Positions 42,719-52,581 of a DNA stretch of 64,000 nt are shown here, one piece after another. The DNA lies in contig JBDVXK010000019.1 in NCBI GenBank assembly GCA_039964455.1, positions 1-64,000 of the forward strand, in the 5' to 3' direction. Below the pieces are notes generated by a model. The model did not search any database. It worked only from the letters and a program-made list of their open reading frames with translations, and was not told the DNA's origin. The translations under genes and the position numbers were made by a program. Each line of letters opens with the position of its first letter. Position 1 is the stretch's first letter. This stretch comes from CALJFL01 sp039964455 (GTDB lineage: Bacteria > Pseudomonadota > Gammaproteobacteria > Pseudomonadales > Halieaceae).

Positions 42719-45148
42719 ATGCATTATCATCCGCAACAACCTAAAAAAGAACCTCTGCCCTCAATGACATCGGTTTTATCCAGCGCTTTTACTGCAAAAC
42801 CCCCGCTTAAACAGCTATCGCTGTTACCACTGTTGCTGCTTACGCTGACTTCTGTGTCGCTGGCGCAAGAAGATACCGAGGAAGAGCTGGACTGGGTGAA
42901 AACCCGTTATGTGCCGGAATACCTGCGCGACCGCCAGTGCGTGAACTGTGGCGGGCGATATATAGACCCATTAGCAGACGTACCAACCGATGTGACGCCG
43001 GAAGAATCAGACATAAAGGCCACTGCCAACAGCACCGAAATGCAAGGCAACACCGTGTTATTGAAAGGCGGTGTAGAAGTACAGCAGGGCTACCGTCAAC
43101 TTCGCGGTAACGAGGCCACGCTCAATCAAGACGATCGGTCCGGCAGGCTATCCGGCGACATCGTGGTGCGCGAGCCCGGCGTGCTGCTAAAAGGTGACGA
43201 GGCTGAATTTTTCTCCAAAACCGGCGAGGCCACCCTGCAGAACAGCCGGTTCATCCTCCACGACCAGCACATTCGCGGTACAGCGCTGCAACTGAACCGC
43301 GACGAGTACGGCCTGATTCACATCCACGAGGGCAATATCAGCTACTGCGCCCCGGGCGAACACGACTGGGCGATTCGCGCCGATTCAATGGAGCTCGACC
43401 TTGAAGAAGGCCTTGGCACCGCCAAGGGAGCCCGCCTTGATGTGGCCGGCGTACCCATCTTTTACTCCCCCTGGTTACGCTTCCCGCTAGACGACCGACG
43501 ACGCACTGGCTTCCTGTGGCCAGACATAGGGAGCGATACACGAGGCGGCCTCGATATATCTGCGCCGGTGTATTTCAACCTGGCACCCAACTACGACGCG
43601 CTGTATGCCCCACGGTTTATCGATGAGCGTGGCGTTAACCACGAGCTTGAGCTGCGTTACCTCAACCCGTTGATAGGCTATTGGTCTGTGGGCGGCGCCT
43701 TCCTCGACAACGATGATCGCTACGAGCGCGAGCTACCGGAAGAGCGAAACCACGACCGCTGGTTGGGTGTGGTTGAACACAATGGCTTGTTCGATCAACG
43801 CTGGCGCACCCAGGTGGACTACAGCAAAGCCAGTGATGCCGACTATTTAAAAGACCTGGATACTTCCAGCCTGAACTCCAAGCGCCAGGCCAACTTGCTG
43901 CAACTGGGCTCTATTGATTACCTGGGCGACAAATGGATCGTCGACCTTGATGTGCAGCAGTTCCAGTCACTGGCCGACGACATCCGCGACGATTATAAGA
44001 AGCTGCCGCAGCTCACCGCAGCTTACCGCGGCGACCGCCTACCCTTCGATTTCGACCCCATTGTGTTGGCACAGTACTCCAACTTTGACAGCGATGATGA
44101 GCTGCGAGTGACCGGCGAGCGTGTTTACGCCGAGGTAGGCACTACCTACCCCATGCTCTGGCAACAAGGATTTTTCACACCAACGGCCAAGTACCGCTAC
44201 CTGGAATACGACCTGGACGATCAGCTGATCTTCGAAGACGAAACCCCAAGCGCCGGCGCCGCGCTGCTCAGCCTTGACGGTGGCCTGTTTTTCGAGCGCC
44301 AGACCATGCTGGCAGGCCGCAACCTGTTACAAACGTTGGAGCCGCGCGTCTATTACCTCTACAGCGAAAATGAAGACCAGACCGAGCAACCCTCATTCGA
44401 CAGCGCCGAGCTGACCTTCAGCTACAACCAGCTGTTTCGCGAAACCCGCTTCTCCGGCCGCGACCGGTTGGATGACGCCAACCAGGTTTCACTGGGTATC
44501 ACCACCCGGTTCATCAGCGAGGAGACAGGTGTAGAGCAGTTCAGCGCCAGCCTGGGCCAGATCTTCTACCTGGAAGACCGGGAAGTGCGCCTCAACCCCA
44601 TTGCACCACCGCTGGAGCAATCAGGTTCAGAGGTCGCCGGCGAGCTCAATTTCTTCCCTAACGAGCGCACTAGCCTCCGCACCAGCCTGCAATACGACCC
44701 CTACTCCGGGAACATGAGCTCCGGGAACTTGCTGCTCAACTACAACCGCGGTGATGGCGGAGTTTACAACCTGGGCTACTCATTCCGCCGTTCCCCCATT
44801 TTTGGTGATCTGTTGCCCCCCACCGAGCAGGCACACATCTCAGCCTACGTCCCACTGGGCTCGCGCTGGAGCGCCTTCTTTGCCTGGAACTACAGCGTAG
44901 AAGAACAGGAAAGCGTGGAAGACATGATAGGTATCGAATACGACACCTGCTGCTGGAAATTTCGCCTGCTGCACCTGCGCTATTTCGACACCATTCCCGG
45001 GCAAGACCCCAGCCTGAGCATAGCCAACCTGGAGCGCGAGCATTCCACTCAATTCCAGATTGTTCTGAAGGGCATGGGCGGCTTCGGCAACCGGGTTGAG
45101 GGCCTGCTGGATGATCTTATTCGGGGCTTTGAGGAGCGTCCATACTAG
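42719..45148 (+). CDS. lptD: LPS-assembly outer membrane protein LptD
   Basis: Inserts lipopolysaccharide into the outer leaflet, working with LptE. A signal peptide (hydrophobic run LSLLPLLLLTLTSVSLA) is followed by an OstA-type jellyroll (about residues 100-220 of an 809-residue chain) and a large C-terminal beta-barrel. The cysteines needed for disulfides are seen in DRQCVNCGG near the N-terminus and in DTCCWKF near the C-terminus. The start could be 42719 or 42764; neither has a strong ribosome site. SurA, encoded close by, helps fold such barrels. Confidence 0.94.
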   Translation: MHYHPQQPKKEPLPSMTSVLSSAFTAKPPLKQLSLLPLLLLTLTSVSLAQEDTEEELDWVKTRYVPEYLRDRQCVNCGGRYIDPLADVPTDVTPEESDIKATANSTEMQGNTVLLKGGVEVQQGYRQLRGNEATLNQDDRSGRLSGDIVVREPGVLLKGDEAEFFSKTGEATLQNSRFILHDQHIRGTALQLNRDEYGLIHIHEGNISYCAPGEHDWAIRADSMELDLEEGLGTAKGARLDVAGVPIFYSPWLRFPLDDRRRTGFLWPDIGSDTRGGLDISAPVYFNLAPNYDALYAPRFIDERGVNHELELRYLNPLIGYWSVGGAFLDNDDRYERELPEERNHDRWLGVVEHNGLFDQRWRTQVDYSKASDADYLKDLDTSSLNSKRQANLLQLGSIDYLGDKWIVDLDVQQFQSLADDIRDDYKKLPQLTAAYRGDRLPFDFDPIVLAQYSNFDSDDELRVTGERVYAEVGTTYPMLWQQGFFTPTAKYRYLEYDLDDQLIFEDETPSAGAALLSLDGGLFFERQTMLAGRNLLQTLEPRVYYLYSENEDQTEQPSFDSAELTFSYNQLFRETRFSGRDRLDDANQVSLGITTRFISEETGVEQFSASLGQIFYLEDREVRLNPIAPPLEQSGSEVAGELNFFPNERTSLRTSLQYDPYSGNMSSGNLLLNYNRGDGGVYNLGYSFRRSPIFGDLLPPTEQAHISAYVPLGSRWSAFFAWNYSVEEQESVEDMIGIEYDTCCWKFRLLHLRYFDTIPGQDPSLSIANLEREHSTQFQIVLKGMGGFGNRVEGLLDDLIRGFEERPY

Positions 45149-45244
45149 GGCTAGAGATAACTGCCCGACCTCTAGACAGCTGGTTTACAGCTAACTGCCC
45201 AGCCCCTACACTGGCACGCTTCTAAAACGACCCCAAAAGCGCCC

Positions 45245-47110
45245 ATGTCTGACGACATCAATACACCCTATTCCGCTCAAGGCAGCTCAGGTGAACCTGC
45301 CTCTCAATCCGGCAATTCGCCCGCCGGAAGCACTGAGGAGCTTTATGCCTTTGCAGACTGCGAACAAATCAACCTGCATAACGGCACGATATTGCTTATC
45401 CACCGGCTGAGCGACGCCCAACTGATTGTGTCCCCAGAGGTATCCGCCTCGCTAGCCCACTGTGGCGTGTTTCGTACCATGGGCGAGCATATAGAAGTGT
45501 TGTGCTCAGCCATTCCCCAACTAGCCGGGCAAGAGGCCAGCGTGGCTCAGGTGCTGCACATGGTGCGCGACGCCGGGCTGCTCACTACAGCGTCTGCCAC
45601 TTGCGAAAGAATTTGCCCCGCCGACGTGCCACCTGCGGTGGACATGCCACCCACCCGTATCTTTGTTATCACCTGTGATCGGCCCGCTGCAGTGGAGCGG
45701 CTACAAGCATCCTTATTAATGGCCGGTAATCTCACCCGCCACGAGCAACTGGTGCTGGTGGATGACTCCCGCCATCCAAATAATGCCGCCAAAAATCGTG
45801 AGCTGGTGGAAGATTTCAATATCCGCAGCCCCAGAGACATGCGTTATGTGGGCCCGGAAGAGCAGGCCCGGCTGGTAGAAAAACTACTGGTCGGATTGCC
45901 CGACCATGAAGAGGGCATCCGCTTCCTGCTGGATCGCAATCGTTGGGCCGGCAAGCAAACCTACGGCCTTGCCCGCACGGTATGCCTGCTGCTTTCGGTG
46001 GGCAAACGCGCCATTGTGTTAGATGACGACATTGTTTGTGCCGCAGTGGAAGCACCCTTCCAGGATGCTGGCCTGACTTTCGGCCAGACGGCACGGAAGG
46101 CGGAGGTATATTCATCCGAGGAAGACACTATTGCCCGCACCACGCGCGCACCGGTAGACCCGCTTACTGCTCACGCCCAGTGCCTGGGTTTGACCATGGG
46201 CCAAACTCTCAAGAGCCTGGGCGTGGAGGCACTACGAGCCGATGAAGTGCACGGAGGCAATGCCGCGTTTCTAGGGCAGTGGTCTTCAGACTCGCCTGTG
46301 TTGATCACCCAATGCGGGACCGTCGGTGACCCGGGCACCCCCTCCACCAGCTGGATTTACGAGCTGGACCCTGAATCCACCCAACGAGTACTTGCGAGCC
46401 CTGGAGGACTGGAAGGAGCGCTTAGCAACCGCTATTACTGGCTGGGCCACTCACGGCCAGCGTTCAACAAGCTGGCGGTTATGTCGCAGGCCACTGGGCT
46501 GGACAATTCAGCGCTGCTGCCACCCTACTTTCCAGTGCACCGGGGCGAAGATTACTTGTTTGGCGCAATGGTTGAGCATATTCATCCTCAGTCTGCTGTG
46601 CTGCAATATGACTGGTGTATACCGCATTTCCCAATCGAAGAACGAGTCGGCAATGCAGCAGAACCGCCATTAACCGGCATAGGCAGGCTCAATTTCCCCA
46701 AACTCATCACCGACAGCACCGATTACGATACGGGAATATCGGCAGAAACACGGATGAGCAACCTGGCGTTGAGAATACTGGCCCTGGCAGAGGCTAGCGA
46801 CAGAAGCCTGCTTACCCGATATCGACATGAAGTGGCCGAAAACCAAGTTGGTATGGCGGCCAGGCTGACGGCGCGCTTGCAGGATGGCACCGCAAGGCCT
46901 GAGCAGTGGAATGCGTGGCTGCAGCAATCTATCAACAACGTGTCTGAAGCTATGGGCATGCCAGCTACTGCAGACAGCTTTGTAGGGAACAAAGATGCGC
47001 TAGGCGACGAAGCAGTACTGGCCGAATTCCGCAGCTACGCCACGGGCTTCGCCAAGGCCCTGCAGGCCTGGCCTGCGATGCGCAAAGCCGCAGAACGACT
47101 GGGCATGTAG
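45245..47110 (+). CDS. glycosyltransferase-like protein with PqqD-like N-terminal region
   Basis: A 621-residue soluble protein I do not recognise as a named family. Residues about 38-115 (ILLIHRLSDAQLIVSPEVSASL, then a helix ending DAGLL) resemble PqqD-like winged-helix modules used to bind peptides. From about 135 a GT-A-like domain begins with RIFVITCDRPAAVERL and LVLVDDSRHPNNAAKN. A metal-binding triad D260-D262 in IVLDDDIV follows. The C-terminal 150 residues are helical. It sits between lptD and surA, which are normally adjacent. Donor and acceptor are unknown. Confidence 0.55.
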   Translation: MSDDINTPYSAQGSSGEPASQSGNSPAGSTEELYAFADCEQINLHNGTILLIHRLSDAQLIVSPEVSASLAHCGVFRTMGEHIEVLCSAIPQLAGQEASVAQVLHMVRDAGLLTTASATCERICPADVPPAVDMPPTRIFVITCDRPAAVERLQASLLMAGNLTRHEQLVLVDDSRHPNNAAKNRELVEDFNIRSPRDMRYVGPEEQARLVEKLLVGLPDHEEGIRFLLDRNRWAGKQTYGLARTVCLLLSVGKRAIVLDDDIVCAAVEAPFQDAGLTFGQTARKAEVYSSEEDTIARTTRAPVDPLTAHAQCLGLTMGQTLKSLGVEALRADEVHGGNAAFLGQWSSDSPVLITQCGTVGDPGTPSTSWIYELDPESTQRVLASPGGLEGALSNRYYWLGHSRPAFNKLAVMSQATGLDNSALLPPYFPVHRGEDYLFGAMVEHIHPQSAVLQYDWCIPHFPIEERVGNAAEPPLTGIGRLNFPKLITDSTDYDTGISAETRMSNLALRILALAEASDRSLLTRYRHEVAENQVGMAARLTARLQDGTARPEQWNAWLQQSINNVSEAMGMPATADSFVGNKDALGDEAVLAEFRSYATGFAKALQAWPAMRKAAERLGM

Positions 47111-47272
47111 CCCACGTAGCGGACACAACCAGCGGCGCATATCGTGCAAATCCCGGCGGAATTTACCCCGTTTTCGTGGTAACGTTAGCCGCTTCGCAAG
47201 GTCTGAATTTATAGCGGCATACCCCGGCGCTCTCAAAGCGAAGCCGGAGCCCCCCAAGAGGTTTGAAAACAC

Positions 47273-48547
47273 GTGCTAGGCAACAAATGGTTAGTTAACG
47301 CCCTGCTGGCAGCAGCAGTGCTATTTACCCCTCTCACCCAGGCAGCCACCGAGATGCTGGACCAGGTGGTGGCCATCGTCGATGACGACGTGATCATGGC
47401 CAGCGAGCTGCGCGAGCGGTTGGCAGCGGTAACCCAGAATCTGCAAGCGCGGGAAGTGGAGATGCCCCCGGAGGATGTGCTCATCCGGGAAACTCTGGAC
47501 AGGCTTATTCTGGAAAGCATCCAGATGCAGATGGGTAACCGGGTGGGCGTGCGCATTTCAGATGCGCAGCTCAACGACGCCATGACACGCATGGCCGCTC
47601 AGAACCGCTTGACGCTGGACCAGTTCCGCTTTGCGCTGGAGCAGGAAGGCCAGAGCTACATCGCCATGCGCGAGCAGATCCGCAAGGAAATGATCATCCA
47701 GCGGGTGCAAGGGGGCAACGTTAACCAGCGCATCCAGATTACCGAGCAGGAAGTGGATAACTTTTTGGCCACCGAAGAAGGCCAGAAAATGACCCAGCCG
47801 GAGTACCGCATTGTGCAGGCGCTGCTGGCGGTATCCCCCGATGCCACCGAAAAAGAAGTGGCAGACGCTGAAGGCTTCATCGACCGCATGCTGGCGCGCA
47901 TTCAGGGCGGCGAGCCCTTCGAGCAGGTGGTTTCACAAGCCGGCCGTTATCAACTCAGCGGCGGTGACCTGGGCTGGCGCAAGCTGGACGACCTGCCCTC
48001 GATTTTTACCGACATCGCCCCCACTCTGAAGTCTGGCGAGACCGGCAAGGTACGCAGCCCCAGCGGCTTCCACCTTGTTTACATGGTGCAGAACCGCGGC
48101 GGCTCTGAGTTGGTTAACCAAACCGAGGCCCGCCACATTCTGGTGAAGCCCTCAGAGATTATGACTGACGAGCAAGCCCAATCACTGGTAGCAGAGCTCA
48201 AGGGACGCATAGAGGGTGGCGAAGAATTCGCCGAAATGGCCAAGCAGTACTCTGAAGATATCGGCTCTGCACAGGAAGGCGGCGAACTCGGATGGACCAC
48301 ACCTGGCCAAATGGTGCCAGAGTTTGAAAAGGCCATGGCCATCACCGAAATAGGCGAAATCAGTGAGCCGGTAAAAAGCCAATTCGGCTGGCACATTATT
48401 GAAGTAACGGGCCGGCGCGAACAGGACATGTCACAACAAATCGCGCGCAACCAGGCCATGGAATTCATGCACAACCGCAAGTACCAGGAAGAACTGGACG
48501 CCTGGCTGCAGAAGATCCGTGATGAGGCCTTTGTCGATATCAAGTAA
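47273..48547 (+). CDS. surA: periplasmic chaperone/peptidyl-prolyl isomerase SurA
   Basis: Escorts outer membrane proteins, including LptD, through the periplasm. The 424-residue protein starts with GTG at 47273 and a signal peptide (LLAAAVLFTPLTQAA). The N-terminal chaperone module (MLDQVVAIVDDDVIMASELRERL) is followed by two parvulin domains: the first around AGRYQLSGGDLGWRKLDDLP, the second around EARHILVKPSEIM and GGELGWTTPGQMVPEFE. Length and order are normal. pdxA starts immediately after its stop codon. Confidence 0.96.
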   Translation: MLGNKWLVNALLAAAVLFTPLTQAATEMLDQVVAIVDDDVIMASELRERLAAVTQNLQAREVEMPPEDVLIRETLDRLILESIQMQMGNRVGVRISDAQLNDAMTRMAAQNRLTLDQFRFALEQEGQSYIAMREQIRKEMIIQRVQGGNVNQRIQITEQEVDNFLATEEGQKMTQPEYRIVQALLAVSPDATEKEVADAEGFIDRMLARIQGGEPFEQVVSQAGRYQLSGGDLGWRKLDDLPSIFTDIAPTLKSGETGKVRSPSGFHLVYMVQNRGGSELVNQTEARHILVKPSEIMTDEQAQSLVAELKGRIEGGEEFAEMAKQYSEDIGSAQEGGELGWTTPGQMVPEFEKAMAITEIGEISEPVKSQFGWHIIEVTGRREQDMSQQIARNQAMEFMHNRKYQEELDAWLQKIRDEAFVDIK

Positions 48548-49537
48548 ATGGCCATGACTATCCCGCGAATCGCAATTACTTCGGGAGAGCCAGCGGGAAT
48601 CGGGCCGGACATACTCTTACAGGCCGCCACGCAAGACTTTCCGGCCCAGCTGGTGGCCATCGCAGATCCAAAACTACTGCGGGACAGAGCAGAGTTGCTG
48701 GGCCTTAAAATCGAGCTCACAACATTCAACCCAAACGCTGAGGCCGCTGCGCATAAAGCTGGCGCCCTGCAAATACACCCCACCATTATGCCCGCGCCAT
48801 CCTCCCCGGGGCAGCTAAACCCAGCCAATGCGCCCTACGTTATCGAAACCCTGCAACTGGCAGTTGATGGCTGCATGAGCGGGCCTTTCGATGCAATGGT
48901 AACGCCGCCGGTACAAAAATCGGTGATCAATGACGCGGGAATTCCCTTCTCAGGACACACCGAATTTCTGGCAGACGCTACTCAAACACCAAAAGTTGTA
49001 ATGCTGCTGGCCACCGACACATTGCGTGTGGCTCTGGCCACTACCCACCTGCCCCTGGCGGCTGTGCCCGAGGCAATAACGGGCCAGCTGCTGGAGCAAA
49101 CCCTGAACATTCTGCACACCGACCTGACAGAAAAATTCGGGTTGGCCACACCGCGCATCGCCGTTCTGGGCCTGAACCCCCACGCCGGAGAAGGCGGCCA
49201 CATCGGGAGGGAAGAAATCGACACGATCATCCCGGCCATGGAGCAGATGACTGGGAAAGGATTGAATTTAATCGGCCCACTGCCCGCCGATACCGCCTTC
49301 AACCCGAAAGTTCTGGATAGCTGCGACGCGGTACTGGCCATGTATCACGACCAGGGCCTGCCTGTGCTGAAATATTCAGGCTTCGGCAATGCGATCAACA
49401 TTACCCTGGGGCTGCCAATCATTCGGACCTCGGTTGACCACGGTACTGCGCTGGATTTGGCGGGGAGCGGTAAGGCGAACGCTAGCAGCCTTATTCGGGC
49501 GATTGAGGTTGCGATTGAGATGTGTGGCAGCGCCTAA
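48548..49537 (+). CDS. pdxA: 4-hydroxythreonine-4-phosphate dehydrogenase
   Basis: Oxidises 4-phosphohydroxythreonine in pyridoxal phosphate synthesis. The 329-residue protein has ITSGEPAGIGPD at the start, the metal-binding histidines in FSGHTEFLAD and MYHDQGL, and the RTSVDHGTALD motif near the end. surA-pdxA is a conserved pair usually followed by rsmA (ksgA), apaG and apaH. Here the next gene begins on the base after its stop codon and belongs to an unrelated surface-modification group. Confidence 0.96.
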   Translation: MAMTIPRIAITSGEPAGIGPDILLQAATQDFPAQLVAIADPKLLRDRAELLGLKIELTTFNPNAEAAAHKAGALQIHPTIMPAPSSPGQLNPANAPYVIETLQLAVDGCMSGPFDAMVTPPVQKSVINDAGIPFSGHTEFLADATQTPKVVMLLATDTLRVALATTHLPLAAVPEAITGQLLEQTLNILHTDLTEKFGLATPRIAVLGLNPHAGEGGHIGREEIDTIIPAMEQMTGKGLNLIGPLPADTAFNPKVLDSCDAVLAMYHDQGLPVLKYSGFGNAINITLGLPIIRTSVDHGTALDLAGSGKANASSLIRAIEVAIEMCGSA

Positions 49538-51436
49538 ATGAAGCCCAGCACCGGCACCTACCGGCCAGACATAGACGGCTTACGCGCCGTTGCAGTCATA
49601 CTTGTGCTGCTATGGCATTTGGATGTGGGGTGGCTGAGCGGCGGCTTTGTAGGCGTTGACGTATTCTTTGTCATCAGCGGCTATCTGATTACCCGCCTGA
49701 TCACCAATGAGATCAACAACACTGGTAGCTTCAGCCTGCCTCGCTTTTACCTGCGACGGCTACGGCGACTCTACCCCGCGCTGCTGGCAACACTGGGCGC
49801 ATCCTTCGTAGCTGGCGCCATCCTACTTTCACCGAGTGATCTGCAACGCTTCAGTGGGGCGACGCTAGCTGCAGCATTCAGCCTTTCCAATCTGTATTTC
49901 TGGCGGGAGTCGGGGTACTTCGACCTATCGGCTGAATCAAAACCTTTACTACACACATGGTCCCTAGGCGTTGAGGAGCAATTCTACCTGCTATGGCCGT
50001 GGCTGTTGGTTCTATTGGCCCTACCAAGGCCAAAATGGGTAACTCCCATCGGTCTGCTTGCAACAGGTGTCGCCAGCCTCTACGCAATCAGGTTTTTGTC
50101 ACCGGACGCTGCCTTCTTTTTAACGCCCTTTCGGGCCTTCGAATTCGTTATAGGTGGCCTACTAGTTTGGACAAAGCCAGCAACTGGCAAGCTCAGGCCC
50201 GCTGCAGAACTGGCATTGCCACTGGGCATCGTGATGATTCTGTTGGCAGCTACCAGTTTCGACGGCAATACTGACTTCCCAGGCATCAACACACTACTCC
50301 CCTGTATTGGCGCTGCCCTGATCATTTGGGCAAGCAACCCACCCTACCTGGGCCGCGTGTTAAACAACAGGCTATTCGTAGGGATAGGCCTGATCAGCTA
50401 TTCCATGTACCTGGTTCATTGGCCACTGATTACATTCTGGAAGTACTACACGCTGAGTGATTTATCAGTTGTTGATAAATCCATTCTGGCTCTCGGTACT
50501 GTACTTCTTTCAATTCTAAGTTATCGCTGGATTGAGCTTCCCTTTCGACGAAAACCTCAGCACATAAAAGCAAACAGTCGCTTTCTTTTCGCAATAACGA
50601 TGGGCAGCCTCATCATCGCCTTACCCAGTGCCCATGCTTGGAAGACCGCAGGGTGGGCTTGGCGGCTACCTCCCGAGATAAATGAAAGTGTGGAAGACAT
50701 GCGGGCCCGAAGAGCAGAATATTGGGGCGACTGGAAGGTAGGGGTAGACAGCGTTGAGGACTTCTCAACAGAAAAGCTTTCGGTATTGGTTATAGGTGAC
50801 TCTCTGGCCCTGGATGTGGCCAATATGTTAGTGGATAGGCCAGGAATCGAAGTCCACTATTTGGGAACAAGCTACAAGTGCAAGAGCTTTACACGCCCAA
50901 GGGACCCGAAAGACGCGAAAATGGCTGCGCACTGCCCTAAAAATATCAGTCGATTCCAGAATGCCTACCCAACAGTTGATGTTGTCGTACTAGCCGATCA
51001 ATTCTCCACCTGGGCACCCGACCTGGAAATCATACGGAACATCAATGTTTTAAGAAACGCCGGTTATTACGGTCCATTGCTAATCTATGGTGAAAGGCCT
51101 ATCTATAACGAGATACCGGCAAACCTTGTACTCAAACACGGAAGACTTCAAAGTGCCGGAAAATTCACTAGCGAGCACTTGCTATACAGCCCAAAAGAAA
51201 TGCGTGAGGCGGTTGATAGAGCGAAAAAATATTATGAAAATAAGGGTATAGGATATTACTCTCCCGTCGAGGCTCTTTGCCCGTCAGAAACCTGGTGTGA
51301 CATACTCACCCAAACTAACAAGGTCATCTATTTCGACACCAAGCACTTCACACTGGATGGAGTTAAGATGGTCGCACCGGATTTTATTGATTACCTCGGC
51401 AATTTTGTGTCGAGCAACAAGACCGCATCATCATGA
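49538..51436 (+). CDS. O-acyltransferase with C-terminal SGNH domain (OafA/OatA-like)
   Basis: A 632-residue membrane protein expected to acylate a surface sugar. The N-terminal acyltransferase-3 part (about 1-350) has ten or so helices, with the catalytic-site histidine in the first (DIDGLRAVAVILVLLWHLDVG) and the GVEEQFYLLWPW motif. The C-terminal periplasmic domain is of SGNH type, with S422 in VIGDSLALD and the Asp-His pair in DTKHFTLDG. The target is likely O-antigen or another exported glycan. It abuts pdxA and overlaps the next gene by 4 bp. Confidence 0.9.
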   Translation: MKPSTGTYRPDIDGLRAVAVILVLLWHLDVGWLSGGFVGVDVFFVISGYLITRLITNEINNTGSFSLPRFYLRRLRRLYPALLATLGASFVAGAILLSPSDLQRFSGATLAAAFSLSNLYFWRESGYFDLSAESKPLLHTWSLGVEEQFYLLWPWLLVLLALPRPKWVTPIGLLATGVASLYAIRFLSPDAAFFLTPFRAFEFVIGGLLVWTKPATGKLRPAAELALPLGIVMILLAATSFDGNTDFPGINTLLPCIGAALIIWASNPPYLGRVLNNRLFVGIGLISYSMYLVHWPLITFWKYYTLSDLSVVDKSILALGTVLLSILSYRWIELPFRRKPQHIKANSRFLFAITMGSLIIALPSAHAWKTAGWAWRLPPEINESVEDMRARRAEYWGDWKVGVDSVEDFSTEKLSVLVIGDSLALDVANMLVDRPGIEVHYLGTSYKCKSFTRPRDPKDAKMAAHCPKNISRFQNAYPTVDVVVLADQFSTWAPDLEIIRNINVLRNAGYYGPLLIYGERPIYNEIPANLVLKHGRLQSAGKFTSEHLLYSPKEMREAVDRAKKYYENKGIGYYSPVEALCPSETWCDILTQTNKVIYFDTKHFTLDGVKMVAPDFIDYLGNFVSSNKTASS

Positions 51437-52431
51437 CAGCGTCTGACAGTTCAACGGAGCAAGATCGAGAAAACAGAGCAGTATGGACGCGTGCCTTCAA
51501 ACATGCGCTGATCGCACTAAGCGCGGCCTCGGTAACACTCACTGCGATTTACAGTATCTGGTTTTTCGAGTTTCACCCCGAGTTCGAAAGGTTTAGGGAT
51601 TCTGACGCTCCGGCTATAACCATCCCGGGGAAACGCTTTCGCCCCGTCATGGCTGGTGCGGGAGGCATTGCCGGCAACTCAGCGGTTATCCAAGAACTTA
51701 AAGACGGCCGAGCAGCCATAGGCTTGAATAGAAGATTTGACGCAGAAGATTACCCGTTCATCAAAATTGAGATGGAAGGCCTCACCCGGTTCACAAATGC
51801 CACCATATTTTGGCGGCTGGCCAGTAATCCGGAGGAGCTATACTCACTACCGTTGAATAGATCAGGGGATGGTGTAACGCAGGTGGCCATGGTTTATGGC
51901 GGAGAAAACTACAAAGGGAAAGTCGTTGAGTTAGTAGTGGCCTTTTTCGATGGGCCAGCTCTTGGTTTTTCAAACAATAATGAGATACCGATCAAACTCA
52001 AAAGCGTGAAGCTTTTACCGCTGTCTGCCTTGGGCGTAACCAAACAGATTTTTGAGGACTGGACAAACCCACCGCTGTGGCAGGGTTACTCGAACAATAT
52101 CGTTAGGGGAATCCACAAGAACGGCATGATATTTCCAAATCTGGTGCTCAATCTGCTCGTTCTAACATCGGTAATAATACTTGTAACAATAAAATATAGC
52201 CCCGCCAAAAAATGGCTGAGCGGCACTTCGACTATTAGAACTATTTTAGTCACAATCGCACTGTGCTGGGTGTTGGGCGACTTATTGCGCTGGCAATGGC
52301 GTATTGAACAACTGAGAGATACCCACCAGCGATATAGCGGTCTACCATTGGAAGAGCGTATAAGAAACAACCCAATACGCTGCGCGCGATTTCCTGATGA
52401 CTGCCGGGCAGATCTGTTGCCTTACTTTTGA
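51433..52431 (+). CDS. membrane protein of unknown function, partner of the acyltransferase
   Basis: A 332-residue protein with a membrane helix near the N-terminus (about 25-47), a periplasmic strand-rich domain (about 50-235), a second helix (about 238-260: LVLNLLVLTSVIILVTI) and a third further on. The ATGA overlap with the acyltransferase gene shows coupled translation. I recognise no family. The C-terminus has a cysteine pair (RCARFPDDCRA). A role in presenting the glycan or lipid to the acyltransferase is only a guess from position. Confidence 0.6.
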   Translation: MTASDSSTEQDRENRAVWTRAFKHALIALSAASVTLTAIYSIWFFEFHPEFERFRDSDAPAITIPGKRFRPVMAGAGGIAGNSAVIQELKDGRAAIGLNRRFDAEDYPFIKIEMEGLTRFTNATIFWRLASNPEELYSLPLNRSGDGVTQVAMVYGGENYKGKVVELVVAFFDGPALGFSNNNEIPIKLKSVKLLPLSALGVTKQIFEDWTNPPLWQGYSNNIVRGIHKNGMIFPNLVLNLLVLTSVIILVTIKYSPAKKWLSGTSTIRTILVTIALCWVLGDLLRWQWRIEQLRDTHQRYSGLPLEERIRNNPIRCARFPDDCRADLLPYF

Positions 52432-52581
52432 TAAGGCTCCTTATCGCGCCTAATCCACTGTTTTATCTGGCTTTTATAGAGATTCGTTTCGCAAAATCCT
52501 GGAAACCTCCACCAAGCTAACTTATAAAAGAGAGTTTTACATATTCAAGCTTAAGCTGGTCTCCAATCTCAGTTAACCTGT

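Noticed and set aside
45149..45244. Repeated TAACTGCCC motif between lptD and the glycosyltransferase-like gene
   Set aside because: Two short partial copies only; too little to call a repeat or regulatory site.
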